64,000 bases of DNA from Rhodospirillaceae bacterium (GTDB lineage: Bacteria > Pseudomonadota > Alphaproteobacteria > Rhodospirillales > Rhodospirillaceae), in contig JAVJSV010000012.1 of the NCBI GenBank assembly GCA_040219235.1, positions 1 through 64,000 on the forward strand, in the 5' to 3' direction. The notes beneath the pieces were generated by a model. The model did not search any database. It was not told the origin of the DNA and worked only from the letters and a program-made list of their open reading frames with translations. Below, in pieces: positions 19,112-29,947 of the stretch (its first letter is position 1; the number at the start of each line of letters is the position of its first letter). Made by a program: the position numbers and the translations under genes.

Positions 19112-21661
19112 ATGGGCTCCCAAAACAGAATGGTACAAAACGGTATGGCCGACGAAGCAAAAAAACCTTTGAGCTTAGGACGTGGCAAGCTCGAATTGAA
19201 AAAGACGGTAGAGACTGGACAGGTCCGCCAGAGCTTTTCGCATGGCCGGACGAAAGTCGTTCAAGTCGAGCGCAAACGCAAACGCCAATTCGAGATGGGC
19301 GCTGACGGCAAAGTACAGGAAGTTAAATCTCAAGCGCCTGGAACACTAAAAAAGCCAAGCGCTGAAAAAGCTGCTGATGCGGTTCAACGCAAACTGAGCG
19401 CAGAAGAAACAGCGCACCGCTTGAAGGTGCTGCAAGATGCAAAGCGCGCAGAAGAAGAAGACCGTAAGCTCGAAGAAGAGCGCCTTGCAAAGGCTGAGCT
19501 TCAACGTGAGAACGAAGCAAAAACCGAAGTCGACGCTGAGCCTGCTGAAGAGCAAGCTGTAGAAGAGGAGCCTGCTATTGAGAGCGCTCCAGATCCGGTC
19601 GTAGACGTCCCGATTGAACCCGTTGCACCCCTTGAGCCAGAAAAAGCTGCGGTAGCCAATCGCAGACCTGCCATAGCTGACAAAGATGAAGAGTCAGAAA
19701 ATAAAAAGGCAAAGACCGGGCACAAGGCTCCAGCTAAAAAGAGTGCAGAGCAACGGCGCCGGTCTGGCAAGCTGACAATCTCGGCCGCGCTTGAGGGTGA
19801 CGATCAAATTGAGCGGGGACGTTCAATGGCAGCATTGCGCCGCGCTCAAGAAAAAGAGCGCCGCAAACAAATGCAGCAGCAAAAAACGGCGATGCCGTCA
19901 GAAAAGATTGTGCGTGAAGTCACTGTTCCGGAGAGCATTACGGTTCAGGAACTCTCTAACCGTATGGCGGAGCGGTCTGCTAATGTGGTTAAGACCCTGA
20001 TGAAACTAGGAATTATGGCGACGATCAATGAAGTGATTGATGCCGATACAGCAGAACTGGTTGCCCAGGAATTTGGGCACACGATTAGACGCGTTTCCGA
20101 AGATGATGTGCTCACGGGCCTAAGTGACGATTTTTATGATGAAGACGCAACAGAAGACCGCCCGGCCGTTATAACCGTGATGGGACACGTTGATCACGGT
20201 AAAACATCATTGTTGGACGCGTTGCGCAAAGCAGATGTTGTTTCTGGCGAAGCCGGCGGAATCACCCAGCATATTGGCGCTTATCAAGTGCGCATAGACG
20301 GCAATAAAAAACTCACGTTTTTAGACACACCGGGTCATGAAGCGTTTACAGCTATGAGGTCTCGTGGCGCTCAGGCAACCGATATTGTTGTGCTTGTTGT
20401 TGCAGCCGACGATGGAATCATGCCGCAAACGATTGAGGCTATTAAGCACGCCAAGGCTGCTGAAGTGCCCATTATTGTTGCTATCAATAAGATGGATAAA
20501 GAAGGGGCCAACCCCGACAAAGTGCGTCAAGAACTGCTGAACCACGAAGTTGTTGTTGAAGAAATGGGCGGCGAAACTCTGACTGTCGAAGTTTCAGCAA
20601 CACAAAAGCTAAATCTCGATAAGTTGCTTGAAACAATACAGCTACAAGCAGAGCTTCTTGACCTTAAGGCGAACCCTAATCGTGCCGCTGAAGGCGTTGT
20701 TGTTGAAGCAAAGATGGAAAAAGGCAAAGGATCTGTTGCAACCATTTTGGTTCAAAAAGGGACACTTCAGGTGGGTGACATCTTTGTCGCCGGTGCAGAA
20801 TGGGGCCGGGTACGCGCCCTGGTTAATGATCAAGGAAAACAAATTAAATCGGCATTACCATCTGCCCCTGTTGAAGTTTTAGGCTTTAATGGAACGCCAC
20901 AGGCTGGCGACGACTTTATCGTCGTTGATGGGGAAGCGCGGGCTAGAGAAGTTGCCGATTTCCGAGCCCGCAAGAAACGTGACAACTTGACGGCCGGCAG
21001 CGGCAGCACAATGGAACAAATGTTTGCTTTGATTCAAGCTGGTGAAAGCGAAGATTTACCTGTTGTTATTAAAGCCGACGTGCAAGGTTCTGTTGAAGCC
21101 TTGACTGGCACGCTGGAAAAAATTGGCACAGATAACGCTCACGTCAAAGTCATTCATGGTGCTGTCGGACCCATTAACGAGTCTGACATTACCCTCGCCG
21201 TAGCATCTAAGGCTGTCATTATTGGGTTTAATGTACGCGCCAATACGCAAGCACGAGAGCTGGCTAAACGCGATAACGTCGATGTCCGGTATTACTCGAT
21301 CATCTACAACGTTGCCGATGACATTAAGAGCGTTCTCTCTGGGCGATTGTCACCTAAGTATCGCGAGAACTTCTTGGGATATGCAGATATTCGAGAAGTC
21401 TTTGCCGTCTCGAAAGTTGGTAAGGTTGCAGGTTGCTTGGTCACAGAAGGCACGATCAAACGCGGATGCAAAGTGCGGCTCTTGCGTGACGACGTCGTTA
21501 TTCATGAAGGCGATCTATCGCAACTCAAGCGCTTTAAGGATGATGTGAAGGAAGTCCGCGAAGGGACTGAGTGCGGCGCAGCTTTTGCCAACTATCAAGA
21601 CATCCAGGTTAATGACCGGATTGAGTGCTTTGAGCTTGAACAAGTCGAAATTGAATTATAG
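19112..21661 (+). CDS. infB: Translation initiation factor IF-2
   Basis: The 849-residue IF-2 has a long charged N-terminal part (to about residue 260) rich in Glu, Lys and Ala, the IF2-N domain, the G domain with GHVDHGKT at residues 358-365, DTPGHEAF and NKMDK, and domains II-IV including the initiator-tRNA-binding C-terminus. It places fMet-tRNA on the 30S subunit. GAGGGGAG lies just before the ATG at 19112, supporting that start; internal in-frame ATGs at 19130 and 19145 could give shorter forms. Confidence 0.97.
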   Translation: MGSQNRMVQNGMADEAKKPLSLGRGKLELKKTVETGQVRQSFSHGRTKVVQVERKRKRQFEMGADGKVQEVKSQAPGTLKKPSAEKAADAVQRKLSAEETAHRLKVLQDAKRAEEEDRKLEEERLAKAELQRENEAKTEVDAEPAEEQAVEEEPAIESAPDPVVDVPIEPVAPLEPEKAAVANRRPAIADKDEESENKKAKTGHKAPAKKSAEQRRRSGKLTISAALEGDDQIERGRSMAALRRAQEKERRKQMQQQKTAMPSEKIVREVTVPESITVQELSNRMAERSANVVKTLMKLGIMATINEVIDADTAELVAQEFGHTIRRVSEDDVLTGLSDDFYDEDATEDRPAVITVMGHVDHGKTSLLDALRKADVVSGEAGGITQHIGAYQVRIDGNKKLTFLDTPGHEAFTAMRSRGAQATDIVVLVVAADDGIMPQTIEAIKHAKAAEVPIIVAINKMDKEGANPDKVRQELLNHEVVVEEMGGETLTVEVSATQKLNLDKLLETIQLQAELLDLKANPNRAAEGVVVEAKMEKGKGSVATILVQKGTLQVGDIFVAGAEWGRVRALVNDQGKQIKSALPSAPVEVLGFNGTPQAGDDFIVVDGEARAREVADFRARKKRDNLTAGSGSTMEQMFALIQAGESEDLPVVIKADVQGSVEALTGTLEKIGTDNAHVKVIHGAVGPINESDITLAVASKAVIIGFNVRANTQARELAKRDNVDVRYYSIIYNVADDIKSVLSGRLSPKYRENFLGYADIREVFAVSKVGKVAGCLVTEGTIKRGCKVRLLRDDVVIHEGDLSQLKRFKDDVKEVREGTECGAAFANYQDIQVNDRIECFELEQVEIEL

Positions 21662-21700
21662 TTCACGGTCGGCATTTTACGCTGGTCACTAGGAATTCAA

Positions 21701-22150
21701 ATGGCAAAGAACAAGGCGAGTCCGCGAAGTCAGCGGCAATTGCGCGTTGGAGAAGCCCTGCGTCATGCGCTGGCACAGGTCATTGAAAGGGAAACTTTTC
21801 GGGACCCTGATCTCCTTGATGTCACTTTGACTGTGACAGAGGTCGAGGCAAGTCCAGACTTAAAACACGCCACAGTTTACGTGATGCGTTTAGGCGGCGG
21901 AGACATGACTCCCGTGCTGCAGGGACTGGCGCGGGTAAAATCGTTTCTTCGGCGAGAAATTGCCCATCGCGTACCTTTACGCCATGTTCCCGAGCTTCAT
22001 TTCGCAACGGACAGTACTTTTGATACAGCACAGCACATTGAAGATTTATTGCATCGACCTGACGTCGCACGCGATCTCAAAGCTCTAGACAATCCTGACG
22101 ACTCGCTCGCCGAAGAGAATGGACCGGTAGACTCTCAAAGTGGCACGTAA
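21701..22150 (+). CDS. rbfA: 30S ribosome-binding factor RbfA
   Basis: The 149-residue KH-fold protein starts with the RbfA-type segment SQRQLRVGEALRHALAQVI and contains the LTVTEVEASPDLKHATVYV core. RbfA binds the 16S 5' helix during cold-sensitive 30S maturation. It follows infB after 39 bp and overlaps truB by 11 nt. Confidence 0.95.
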   Translation: MAKNKASPRSQRQLRVGEALRHALAQVIERETFRDPDLLDVTLTVTEVEASPDLKHATVYVMRLGGGDMTPVLQGLARVKSFLRREIAHRVPLRHVPELHFATDSTFDTAQHIEDLLHRPDVARDLKALDNPDDSLAEENGPVDSQSGT

Positions 22151-23069
22151 ACAACGGGGACAGCCCATATCCGGCTGGTTAGCCCTGGACAAACCCCTTG
22201 GCCTGACGTCGACCCAGGCCTTGGGTAAGGCAAGGCGCTTCTTGGACGCGTCTAAAGCTGGTCACGGTGGCACGCTTGATCCTTTAGCAACAGGCATTTT
22301 GCCGATCGCCTTTGGCGAAGCGACAAAAACCGTCTCTTTTGCTATGGAGTCGTCCAAAACGTATCGATTCGAAGTAAAATGGGGAGAAACAACGGCCACA
22401 GATGACCGTGAAGGGGATGTTATAGCTAGGTCTGAAAATCGCCCTACCCCTTCAGACATTGAGAATTTACTTCCTAGCTTTTGCGGTAAAATCCTTCAGA
22501 TTCCGCCAAAATACTCAGCCATTAAAGTTTTTGGACAACGCGCGTACGACTTAGCGCGCGCAGATCAAGACGTTGATCTTGAACCCCGAACCGTAAATAT
22601 CGACCGATTTGTGCGGCTAGAACTGGGTTTGCCCCCTGATCATGATGTTTTCGAGGTCGACTGCGGCAAAGGCACCTATGTTCGGGCGCTTGCAAGAGAC
22701 TTGGCCGTCGCGCTTGGAACCTGTGGGCATGTCTCTCAACTGCGACGCACCCGCTGTGGGCCATTTGATGAAAAAGTCGCGATTTCCCTGGATAAACTGG
22801 AGTCTTTAGGGCATAAAGCCGCCGGCTCTGGGGTCCTTCTCCCCGTTGCGACCGTGCTGGACGACATCCCGGCATTGGCCCTGACGGACGAAGAGGCCCG
22901 CCGTATGCGCCACGGACAATCTATTTCACTTTTTTCCGTGGCCAACCGCTCCCCTATAAGCGGATTAACGCCGGGCGCAACCGTTCAGGCGGTTTGTGGG
23001 GAAAGGTTGATTGCGGTGGCCACCGTTGCGGACGGGCTCTTAAAGCCTGTTCGTGTTTTTAACACCTGA
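22140..23069 (+). CDS. truB: tRNA pseudouridine-55 synthase TruB
   Basis: The 309-residue enzyme has GWLALDKPLGLTSTQAL, the catalytic Asp in GHGGTLDPLATGILP near residue 47, and VDCGKGTYVRALARDL, followed by a C-terminal TruB-C region. It makes pseudouridine 55 in the T-arm of tRNAs. The GTG start lies within the end of rbfA, an 11-nt overlap implying coupling. Confidence 0.95.
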   Translation: MARKQRGQPISGWLALDKPLGLTSTQALGKARRFLDASKAGHGGTLDPLATGILPIAFGEATKTVSFAMESSKTYRFEVKWGETTATDDREGDVIARSENRPTPSDIENLLPSFCGKILQIPPKYSAIKVFGQRAYDLARADQDVDLEPRTVNIDRFVRLELGLPPDHDVFEVDCGKGTYVRALARDLAVALGTCGHVSQLRRTRCGPFDEKVAISLDKLESLGHKAAGSGVLLPVATVLDDIPALALTDEEARRMRHGQSISLFSVANRSPISGLTPGATVQAVCGERLIAVATVADGLLKPVRVFNT

Positions 23070-23089
23070 CGTGATTTAAGGAGTACACG

Positions 23090-23359
23090 ATGTCGATTAC
23101 AGCAGGCCGTAAGCAAGAGCTTATAAAAGAATATGCCACAAAAGACGGAGACACCGGTTCACCGGAAGTACAAGTCGCAATCTTAAGTGAACGCATTAAG
23201 AACCTAACAGACCATTTGAAAACGCACGCTAAAGACAACCATTCGCGGCGTGGCCTTCTCATGATGGTGGGACAGCGTCGCCGGATGCTGGACTATGTAA
23301 AAAAGAAATCTCAGAAGCGTTATGAAACGCTGATTGGAAGCCTGGGTCTCAGGCGTTAA
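23090..23359 (+). CDS. rpsO: 30S ribosomal protein S15
   Basis: The 89-residue protein is of normal length, with [16 protein letters not shown] and [20 protein letters not shown] as expected for S15. AAGGAG lies 7 nt before the ATG. It is followed by pnp after a 234-bp structured gap, an arrangement conserved in many bacteria. Confidence 0.98.
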   Translation: MSITAGRKQELIKEYATKDGDTGSPEVQVAILSERIKNLTDHLKTHAKDNHSRRGLLMMVGQRRRMLDYVKKKSQKRYETLIGSLGLRR

Positions 23360-23429
23360 TCGGTTGCGATCTCGCGTACCGAACTCTCAAATGAACTGGC
23401 CTACCATAGTCGGAGATAACAGCGGCCGA

Positions 23430-23510
23430 ACCCGGATGAGCCGGGTAAGGTTGACGCTGATTGCCGGCGCGCAGCGGAAGGTCAATTTTATCAATTACAC
23501 ATACCGCTGC
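23430..23510 (+). promoter_or_regulatory. Two hairpins in the rpsO-pnp intergenic region
   Basis: ACCCGG (23430-23435) pairs with CCGGGT (23441-23446) around a 5-nt loop, and GCAGCGG (23471-23477) pairs with CCGCTGC (23504-23510) around a longer AT-rich loop. In enterobacteria the pnp leader hairpin is cut by RNase III for autoregulation; a similar role here is inference. Neither hairpin has a following U-tract. Confidence 0.5.
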
Positions 23511-23593
23511 CTGTAGGGGGCTGATGACAGCGTGCTGATAGAGCAAAGCTGTTTGCACACTTTGGTGCCAGCCCGGAGAAAAGGAATTATTTT

Positions 23594-25738
23594 ATGTCCA
23601 TGTTTACAACATACCGCAAAGAGATTGATTGGGGTGGACGCAAACTCGTTTTAGAAACTGGAAAAATTGCGCGACAAGCCAACGGGGCAGTCATCGCAAC
23701 TTACGGAGAAACATCAGTCCTGTGTACAGCGGTCGGCCAGCGCTCACCTAAACCTGGTGTTGATTTTTTCCCGCTCACAGTGAACTACCAAGAGAAAACA
23801 TACGCCGCCGGTAAAATACCTGGCGGCTTCTTCAAGCGCGAAGGTCGGCCAACAGAGAAAGAAACTCTTGTCTCTCGTTTGATTGACCGTCCGCTACGTC
23901 CGTTGTTCCATGAAAGCTACCGCAATGAAACACAGGTGATTTGTACGGTTCTCTCCCATGACCTAGAGAATGACCCGGACGTTATTGCCATGATCGGCGC
24001 CTCAGCCGCCCTTACAATTTCAGGCATCCCGTTCCTTGGCCCGATTGGCGCGGCTCGTGTTGGATACAAAGATGGGAACTATGTACTGAACCCCCTGATG
24101 GGTGACGTTGCTGACTCTGATCTAGATCTTGTGCTCGCGGGAACACGCGAAGGCGTTCTGATGGTCGAAAGCCAGGCGAATGAACTGTCAGAAGAAATCA
24201 TGCTTGGGGCCGTGAATTACGGGCATGAGCAGATGCAAACGATCATCGACGGCATTATTGGCTTGGCTGAAATGTGTGCCAAGGAGCCGTTTGATATCGC
24301 AGAACCACCAGCTGAAATTTCGATCGTCAAAGAAAAATTTGCAGCCTTCGCTGGTGACATCGAAGCAGCCTATCAACTGCAGATCAAACAAGATCGGCAG
24401 GAAGCGCTGTCAGTGGCTAAAAGCAAAGCCATTGAAAGCTTAGGCGACAATGACGCCGAACTGGCTGTTGCCGGAAAAGTGTTCAAATCCATGGAACAGG
24501 ATATTGTTCGTGGTAGCATTCTAAAGACTGGCAAGCGCATTGATGGCCGCACAACCGTAGACGTTCGGCAAATTGAATCAGAAGTCGGCGTACTGCGCCG
24601 TGCTCACGGCTCAGCGTTATTCACCCGTGGTGAAACCCAGGCCCTTGTAACCGCAACGCTCGGCACCGGTCGGGACGAACAAATCATTGATGCCCTTGAA
24701 GGTGAATTCCGCGAAAACTTCATGCTGCATTACAACTTTCCTCCTTACTCAGTTGGTGAAACTGGACGTATGGGTGGCACGGGTCGTCGTGAAGTTGGTC
24801 ACGGCAAACTGGCATGGCGCGCTATTCGTCCGTTGCTGCCTTCAAAAGAAGATTTTCCTTACACCTTGCGGGTTGTGTCTGAAATTACAGAATCCAACGG
24901 ATCCTCTTCGATGGCTACAGTCTGCGGCACATCCCTTGCTTTGATGGACGCCGGTGTCCCATTGGGTCGTCCCGTTGCCGGTATCGCAATGGGTTTGATC
25001 AAAGAAGGTGAAGACTTTGCTGTTCTGTCTGACATCTTGGGTGATGAAGATCATCTTGGCGACATGGACTTTAAGGTCGCTGGTACCGATCAGGGCATCA
25101 CATCCTTGCAAATGGACATCAAAATCACTTCCATCACTAAAGACATTATGGAAATTGCTCTGAACCAAGCAAAAGGTGGGCGTCTTCACATTTTGGGCGA
25201 GATGAGCAACGCTATCACCTCATCCCGCGAGCAAGTCTCCGGTCATGCGCCACGCATAACCACTTTGTCAGTTCCTAAAGATAAAATTCGCGACATTATT
25301 GGCACTGGCGGCAAAGTCATTCGTGAAATCCAAGAAGAAACCGGTTGTAAAATCGATATTGATGACGACGGCACTGTTAAAGTCGCATCTGCTGATCAAG
25401 CAGCCACGGATGATGCCGTTGCGCGTATTCGTGACATCATTGCCGAAGCTGAAGTTGGGACGATCTATACTGGTAAGGTTGTGAAGCTTATGGACTTTGG
25501 AGCCTTCGTAAACTTCCTCGGTAAACGCGATGGTCTGGTTCATATTTCAGAACTTGCCCCACAGCGTGTTGAAAAAGTCTCAGACATTGTCAGCGAAGGT
25601 GACACGGTTAAAGTGAAGTGCTTAGCCGTCGATGATCGCGGCAAGGTCAAGTTGTCAATGAAACGCGTCGACCAAGAAACCGGCGAAGATATAGATGGTA
25701 AGGCAAAAGAAGAAGGCACACCTGCCGCAGAGGGTTAA
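23594..25738 (+). CDS. pnp: Polyribonucleotide nucleotidyltransferase (PNPase)
   Basis: The 714-residue enzyme has two RNase PH-like domains with the connecting helical domain, then a KH domain ([19 protein letters not shown] near residue 565) and an S1 domain ([21 protein letters not shown] near residue 630). It degrades RNA 3' to 5' phosphorolytically and is a degradosome component. AAAGGAATTATTTT precedes the ATG. The C-terminus lacks the long extra tail seen in some alphaproteobacteria. Confidence 0.98.
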   Translation: MSMFTTYRKEIDWGGRKLVLETGKIARQANGAVIATYGETSVLCTAVGQRSPKPGVDFFPLTVNYQEKTYAAGKIPGGFFKREGRPTEKETLVSRLIDRPLRPLFHESYRNETQVICTVLSHDLENDPDVIAMIGASAALTISGIPFLGPIGAARVGYKDGNYVLNPLMGDVADSDLDLVLAGTREGVLMVESQANELSEEIMLGAVNYGHEQMQTIIDGIIGLAEMCAKEPFDIAEPPAEISIVKEKFAAFAGDIEAAYQLQIKQDRQEALSVAKSKAIESLGDNDAELAVAGKVFKSMEQDIVRGSILKTGKRIDGRTTVDVRQIESEVGVLRRAHGSALFTRGETQALVTATLGTGRDEQIIDALEGEFRENFMLHYNFPPYSVGETGRMGGTGRREVGHGKLAWRAIRPLLPSKEDFPYTLRVVSEITESNGSSSMATVCGTSLALMDAGVPLGRPVAGIAMGLIKEGEDFAVLSDILGDEDHLGDMDFKVAGTDQGITSLQMDIKITSITKDIMEIALNQAKGGRLHILGEMSNAITSSREQVSGHAPRITTLSVPKDKIRDIIGTGGKVIREIQEETGCKIDIDDDGTVKVASADQAATDDAVARIRDIIAEAEVGTIYTGKVVKLMDFGAFVNFLGKRDGLVHISELAPQRVEKVSDIVSEGDTVKVKCLAVDDRGKVKLSMKRVDQETGEDIDGKAKEEGTPAAEG

Positions 25739-25773
25739 ACTTTAGAGAGAAGCCCAGCGGAGAAATTCTCAGC

Positions 25774-26523
25774 ATGAGCTTGTTACCTCGTATTGTGGGT
25801 CACCGCGGCGCGCCACGACTGGCACCAGAAAATACTCTGGCGTCTTTCAGGGCCGCCGCGGACTCTGGTGCCAAAGCCATAGAGTTTGATGTCGCCTTGA
25901 CGTTTGATTCACGACCGGTAGTTATTCATGATGCGAGCCTGGAACGTACAACGGATGGCGATGGCTTGCTGTCTGAAACAACACTTGAAGCTTTAAGTGG
26001 ATTAGACGCTGGGAGTTGGTTTGATCCAGCTTTTGCCGGAGAGGTTGTTCCAACGCTCGAGGAAACAATTGATCTCTTAAATACACTTGATCTTGACGCA
26101 GATATTGAGCTTAAGCCTGATCCAGGCCGAGAAGTGAAAACAGCCCAGGAAACTATACGGTTGGCACGGGCATGCTGGCCCGAACATAAGAGCCCTCCCG
26201 TTATCACAAGCTTCTCTAGAGTAGCCTTAGCTGCCGCTAAAGAGGAAAGTCCTGATTGGCCACGCGGCTTGTGTTTTGATCTATTGCCAGACGACTGGCG
26301 TGAGGCTGCAACCTCTTTAGATATCTCTCTCGTCTGCCCTAATGCGGATCGATTAACTGCAGAGCAAGCAGCCATATTAGTGGCCTCAGGCATAGAGATC
26401 ATGGCATGGACAGTAAACGATATTGATGCCGCACAAAGAATACTGCAATGGGGAGTCAGTAGTCTCTGTACGGATATACCGCAAGAGTTGAGAACCGCTT
26501 TGGCACAACGCAATTTGGTTTAG
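25774..26523 (+). CDS. ugpQ: Glycerophosphodiester phosphodiesterase
   Basis: The 249-residue cytoplasmic enzyme has GHRGAPRLAPENTL with the catalytic HRG, IEFDVALTFDSRPVVIHD, and the C-terminal AWTVNDIDAAQRILQWGV block typical of the GDPD/UgpQ family. It hydrolyses glycerophosphodiesters to glycerol-3-phosphate. No signal peptide is present. It follows pnp after 35 bp, and no ugp transport genes are adjacent, so the gene symbol is a family-level name. Confidence 0.88.
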   Translation: MSLLPRIVGHRGAPRLAPENTLASFRAAADSGAKAIEFDVALTFDSRPVVIHDASLERTTDGDGLLSETTLEALSGLDAGSWFDPAFAGEVVPTLEETIDLLNTLDLDADIELKPDPGREVKTAQETIRLARACWPEHKSPPVITSFSRVALAAAKEESPDWPRGLCFDLLPDDWREAATSLDISLVCPNADRLTAEQAAILVASGIEIMAWTVNDIDAAQRILQWGVSSLCTDIPQELRTALAQRNLV

Positions 26524-26603
26524 AGACAATAAACCCCTATATTTCAAACGTAAAAGCGTCATGGGATTGCTGCCTGTAAGCAAACCCTAGGAAGGGATAC
26601 CGC

Positions 26604-28001
26604 GTGAAAGTACTTAACCCGCTGATGGTTTCAGGAAGTGAAGTTTTGCCGTTGATAGAAGGCGGCAAGGGCGTAGCTGTATCTACGGGCAAAAGCTCAG
26701 GTGCATGGGCGGCAGCCGGTGGCATAGGAACTTTTTCCGGCGTAAATGCGGACTCCTTTAAGGATGACGGCAGCCTAGTCCCGCAAATTTATCATGGTCG
26801 AACACGCAAAGAACGCCATGAGGAACTCGTAAAATATGCAATTGACGGTGGCGTAGCCCAGGCCCAAATCGCTCATGAAATGCGCGGCAAACAAGGGAGG
26901 CTACATGTCAACATATTATGGGAGATGGGCGGCGCTGAGCGCGTTCTGCGTGGCATCATGGAACAATGCAAAGGCATGGTTCATGGGGTCACATGCGGTG
27001 CGGGTATGCCATATCGATTGGCGGAAATCGCCACGGAATACGGTATTTACTATTATCCAATTATTTCCTCAGCACGGGCTTTCAGGGCCCTTTGGAAAAG
27101 AGCGTACAACAAGCACGAAGAATTTCTAGGCGGGGTTGTGTATGAGGACCCATGGCTTGCAGGCGGCCACAATGGCCTTTCCAATTCTGAAGACCCTAAA
27201 TCACCTGAAGACCCATACCCTCGTGTTGTTGCTCTACGCAAGGTGATGAATGAGGCTGGGCTGCAGCATGTACCAATCGTTATGGCTGGTGGCGTATGGT
27301 GGCTGAATGAATGGGAAGACTGGCTGGACAATCCAGATGTCGGCCCAATTTGTTTCCAGTTTGGAACCCGCCCATTACTTACAAAAGAAAGTCAGATTTC
27401 TGATGAGTGGAAGAAACGGCTCCTTGATTTAAACCCAGGAGACGTCTTACTTCATAAATTCAGTCCGACAGGATTTTACTCTTCAGCCGTCAAAAACGAC
27501 TTTATCAGTGAGTTGGTCAGTCGCTCTGAGCACCAAATCGCATTTTCCCCAGAACACATCGGTGCTCATGATACAGCCTTAGGTGTCGGTGCCCGAAAGA
27601 GAGAAGTTTTTGTGACTGAAGAAGACAAAGCACGGGCAGAAGCGTGGCTGGCAGAGGGTCGAACAGAAGCCTTAAAAACGCCCGACTCAACCTTGATTTT
27701 TGTAACTCCTGAAAAAGCAGAAGAAATTCGAGCTGATCAGATTGCTTGTATGGGCTGTCTCTCAGCCTGCCAGTTTTCTAACTGGGCTGAGAATGAAAAA
27801 GGATCTACGGGCCGCAAGGCTGACCCACGATCTTTTTGTATCCAGAAAACACTCCAGAATATTGTTCACGATGGCGCGGTAGAAGAAGAGTTGATGTTTG
27901 CAGGTCATAACGCCTATCGTTTCGCTCAGGACCCTTGGTACAAAAATGGATTCATACCTTCAGTTCAACAACTTGTTGAGCGCATTACCACAGGCTGGTA
28001 G
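26604..28001 (+). CDS. Nitronate monooxygenase-like flavin oxidoreductase
   Basis: A 465-residue TIM-barrel FMN protein of the 2-nitropropane dioxygenase/nitronate monooxygenase superfamily, longer than the common 320-380 residues. The flavin-site region AGGHNGLSN lies near residue 188 and PIVMAGGVWW near residue 225. The C-terminal part carries a Cys motif (ACMGCLSACQFSNW) and a later Cys in RSFCIQKTL, which could hold an iron-sulfur cluster (inference). The start is GTG with GGAAGGGA upstream. The substrate is unknown; the long form is seen in alphaproteobacteria. Confidence 0.78.
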   Translation: MKVLNPLMVSGSEVLPLIEGGKGVAVSTGKSSGAWAAAGGIGTFSGVNADSFKDDGSLVPQIYHGRTRKERHEELVKYAIDGGVAQAQIAHEMRGKQGRLHVNILWEMGGAERVLRGIMEQCKGMVHGVTCGAGMPYRLAEIATEYGIYYYPIISSARAFRALWKRAYNKHEEFLGGVVYEDPWLAGGHNGLSNSEDPKSPEDPYPRVVALRKVMNEAGLQHVPIVMAGGVWWLNEWEDWLDNPDVGPICFQFGTRPLLTKESQISDEWKKRLLDLNPGDVLLHKFSPTGFYSSAVKNDFISELVSRSEHQIAFSPEHIGAHDTALGVGARKREVFVTEEDKARAEAWLAEGRTEALKTPDSTLIFVTPEKAEEIRADQIACMGCLSACQFSNWAENEKGSTGRKADPRSFCIQKTLQNIVHDGAVEEELMFAGHNAYRFAQDPWYKNGFIPSVQQLVERITTGW

Positions 28002-28016
28002 CTTGTTTTAATTCAC

Positions 28017-28610
28017 TTAATCTTGCGTGTTGGACTGAATTTTTTCATTCTCTCGCGCCAAGATCGCGTAAAACACCGTCGACCAGTACTTACCACCTGC
28101 TCGGTAATGCTCGCGGAATAAGCCTTCTCGCGCCATACCCAATTTTTGCATGACACGAATACTGGCCTTGTTTTGAGGCGCGCATTGCGCACTAATACGG
28201 TGAAGATTTAAAGTGTTGAATCCAGCTTTGACCAGCGCCCGCGCTAGCTCCGTTGCGTAGCCTTTTTGCCAAAATGCAGGAGCTATCCCGAACCCGATTT
28301 CACCTTGGCCGTGACCAGGAGGAATCACCTTCAGCACAGCTTCTCCAACCAAGTCGCCCGATTTTGTGTCTGTGACTGCAAGATAATAATTTAAACGTGG
28401 CCGTAAATTTTGTTCGCGGACCGTCCAAGCAATCAAGGCTTTAACACGGTCTTCGCTAGGTGCCTCACCAGCTTGATATTTCCAGTATGCTGGATCTTTC
28501 ACGTAGGCATAGACAGATGACCAGTCTTCATCAACATAATCACGGATTGTCAGCCTGCGTGTTGTAAGCGGCAGTGTAAGATCCAAAATTTGATCGGCCG
28601 TCATGTTCAT
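28017..28610 (-). CDS. GNAT family N-acetyltransferase (RimJ/RimL-like)
   Basis: The 197-residue protein has the acetyltransf_3 pattern: TRRLTIRDYVDEDW at the start, GEIGFGIAPAFWQKGYATE for acetyl-CoA binding near residue 130, and NKASIRVMQKLGMAREG near the end. Proteins of this type acetylate ribosomal protein N-termini, aminoglycosides or small amines. The substrate cannot be read from sequence. It ends 16 bp from the convergent oxidoreductase gene. Confidence 0.85.
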   Translation of the reverse strand: MNMTADQILDLTLPLTTRRLTIRDYVDEDWSSVYAYVKDPAYWKYQAGEAPSEDRVKALIAWTVREQNLRPRLNYYLAVTDTKSGDLVGEAVLKVIPPGHGQGEIGFGIAPAFWQKGYATELARALVKAGFNTLNLHRISAQCAPQNKASIRVMQKLGMAREGLFREHYRAGGKYWSTVFYAILARENEKIQSNTQD

Positions 28611-28682
28611 ACAGATAGACTAAGTCGCTTCAAGCTATTCAAGCAATATCCAACATCTAAAAGAGGATAACAGGAAAGCGTA

Positions 28683-29225
28683 TTACCGTGTGAGGTACTG
28701 GGCAATGAAATCGTCAATGTCTTTGCGCGACAACCCCTTGGCTTCCAACTCAGACCTAATTGCTCGCAAATCAACATTGGCGTAGTTGTGAACACTGGCA
28801 GGTTTTTCTGCTTCACTCAGGTCTGTGATTCTGAAATCAAATTCAAAATCATTACTCTTAAAGACCTCATAACGAAGAACCTGATCAATTTCATTTCCGG
28901 GCGTGAAAGTTAAGATGCGTGGACGATGTTCGTAGAGTTTAGAAGGCTCCATATCTACACTCGCTGCCAGAATCAGTTCATCACCGCGTTGACATGTGCG
29001 CGCAGCGGCACCGTTGAGAATACAGCATCGAGAACCCGGTTCTCCGTAAATCACGTATGTAGTAAGTCGCGCTCCAGAGTTCTTATTCCAAACATCAACA
29101 AACTCAGTGGGATGTAAACCAGCTTCTGCGCAATGCTCAGGATCCAACGTGATGGAGCCATGGTAGTGCAAGTCAGCCCCAGTGACCCGGATACCATGAA
29201 GCTTGGCGCGCAACACTCTAACCAC
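28683..29225 (-). CDS. panD: Aspartate 1-decarboxylase PanD with C-terminal extension
   Basis: The first 120 residues match PanD: KLHGIRVTGADLHYHGSITL contains the self-cleavage site Gly23-Ser24 that generates the pyruvoyl cofactor, followed by FVDVWNKNSGARLTTYVI, EPGSR and NGAAA. PanD makes beta-alanine from aspartate for pantothenate and CoA. The protein is 180 residues, against about 126 in E. coli; the additional 55 or so residues are charged, partly helical (LRAIRSELEAKGLSRKDIDD) and unlike the usual C-terminus. No panB or panC is nearby. An alternative is a PanD-like domain in a protein of other function, but the active-site residues argue for true activity. Confidence 0.82.
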   Translation of the reverse strand: MVRVLRAKLHGIRVTGADLHYHGSITLDPEHCAEAGLHPTEFVDVWNKNSGARLTTYVIYGEPGSRCCILNGAAARTCQRGDELILAASVDMEPSKLYEHRPRILTFTPGNEIDQVLRYEVFKSNDFEFDFRITDLSEAEKPASVHNYANVDLRAIRSELEAKGLSRKDIDDFIAQYLTR

Positions 29226-29447
29226 AACGAGAATCCTTCTTGAGGGCTTGAAACGCGGCGCACCATAAAGGTTTTCCCCACAAGAACAAGACTGGGCACA
29301 TTAGACATCAAGCACCTGAGAGCAAGCAGCAGTTAGGCGAAGCCCAATATTAGCAAGATATCTGACAAGCATACTACGCTTTAAAAGCAATCATGCATTC
29401 CAAGGAAACTCTTGTTTATTTGGATACAGGAACTTAGATTTGAGAAA

Positions 29448-29933
29448 ATGGAACATAAGATGAACAATCGAGCAATTCAGCAACGAGCACGCTCGGTTCA
29501 GCTTGTGGATTCAACTGCCATAACAGCCGGTGTGACCCGTGGGGTATGTCGTTGGTTGGCTGATTTAGGTTATGCAGCTTTGACAGAGTTTAAGCTTGGC
29601 AATGGCCGTCGCGCTGATGTCGTCGGCTTATCTGCTACGGGTACTTTGGTGATGATTGAAGTTAAGAGCACTGTTGCTGACTTCCGGGCCGATGATAAAT
29701 GGCTCGACTATGTTCCTTATTGTGACGGATTCTCGTTCGCTGTGCCTGAACACTTTCCGATAAAAATCTTACCTGAGAGTTGTGGTGTACTCGTAGCAGA
29801 CCGACATGGTGCAACCGTAATAAGACCGGCTATTCAGCATCGCCTTCATCCTGCACGGCGCAAGGCTTTAACGTTGAGGTTTGCCCACGGTGCTGGTCAG
29901 CGGCTTATGACGATGGCAGATCACCGCATATAA
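29448..29933 (+). CDS. mmcB: MmcB-family DNA repair protein (putative endonuclease-like)
   Basis: A 161-residue protein (173 if TTG 29412 is used) matching MmcB/COG5321. The core has a PD-(D/E)XK-like pattern: FKLGNGRRADVVGLSATGTLVMIEVKST, shown here in two parts: RRADVVGL with Asp, then MIEVKST. MmcB was named for mitomycin sensitivity and is part of the SOS-linked repair set in alphaproteobacteria; it is related to restriction-endonuclease-fold proteins. Further in-frame ATG at 29460 is another possible start. It is monocistronic, in a 220-bp gap after panD (divergent) that holds no other recognised feature. Confidence 0.78.
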   Translation: MEHKMNNRAIQQRARSVQLVDSTAITAGVTRGVCRWLADLGYAALTEFKLGNGRRADVVGLSATGTLVMIEVKSTVADFRADDKWLDYVPYCDGFSFAVPEHFPIKILPESCGVLVADRHGATVIRPAIQHRLHPARRKALTLRFAHGAGQRLMTMADHRI

Positions 29934-29947
29934 AAACTTCAAAATAA

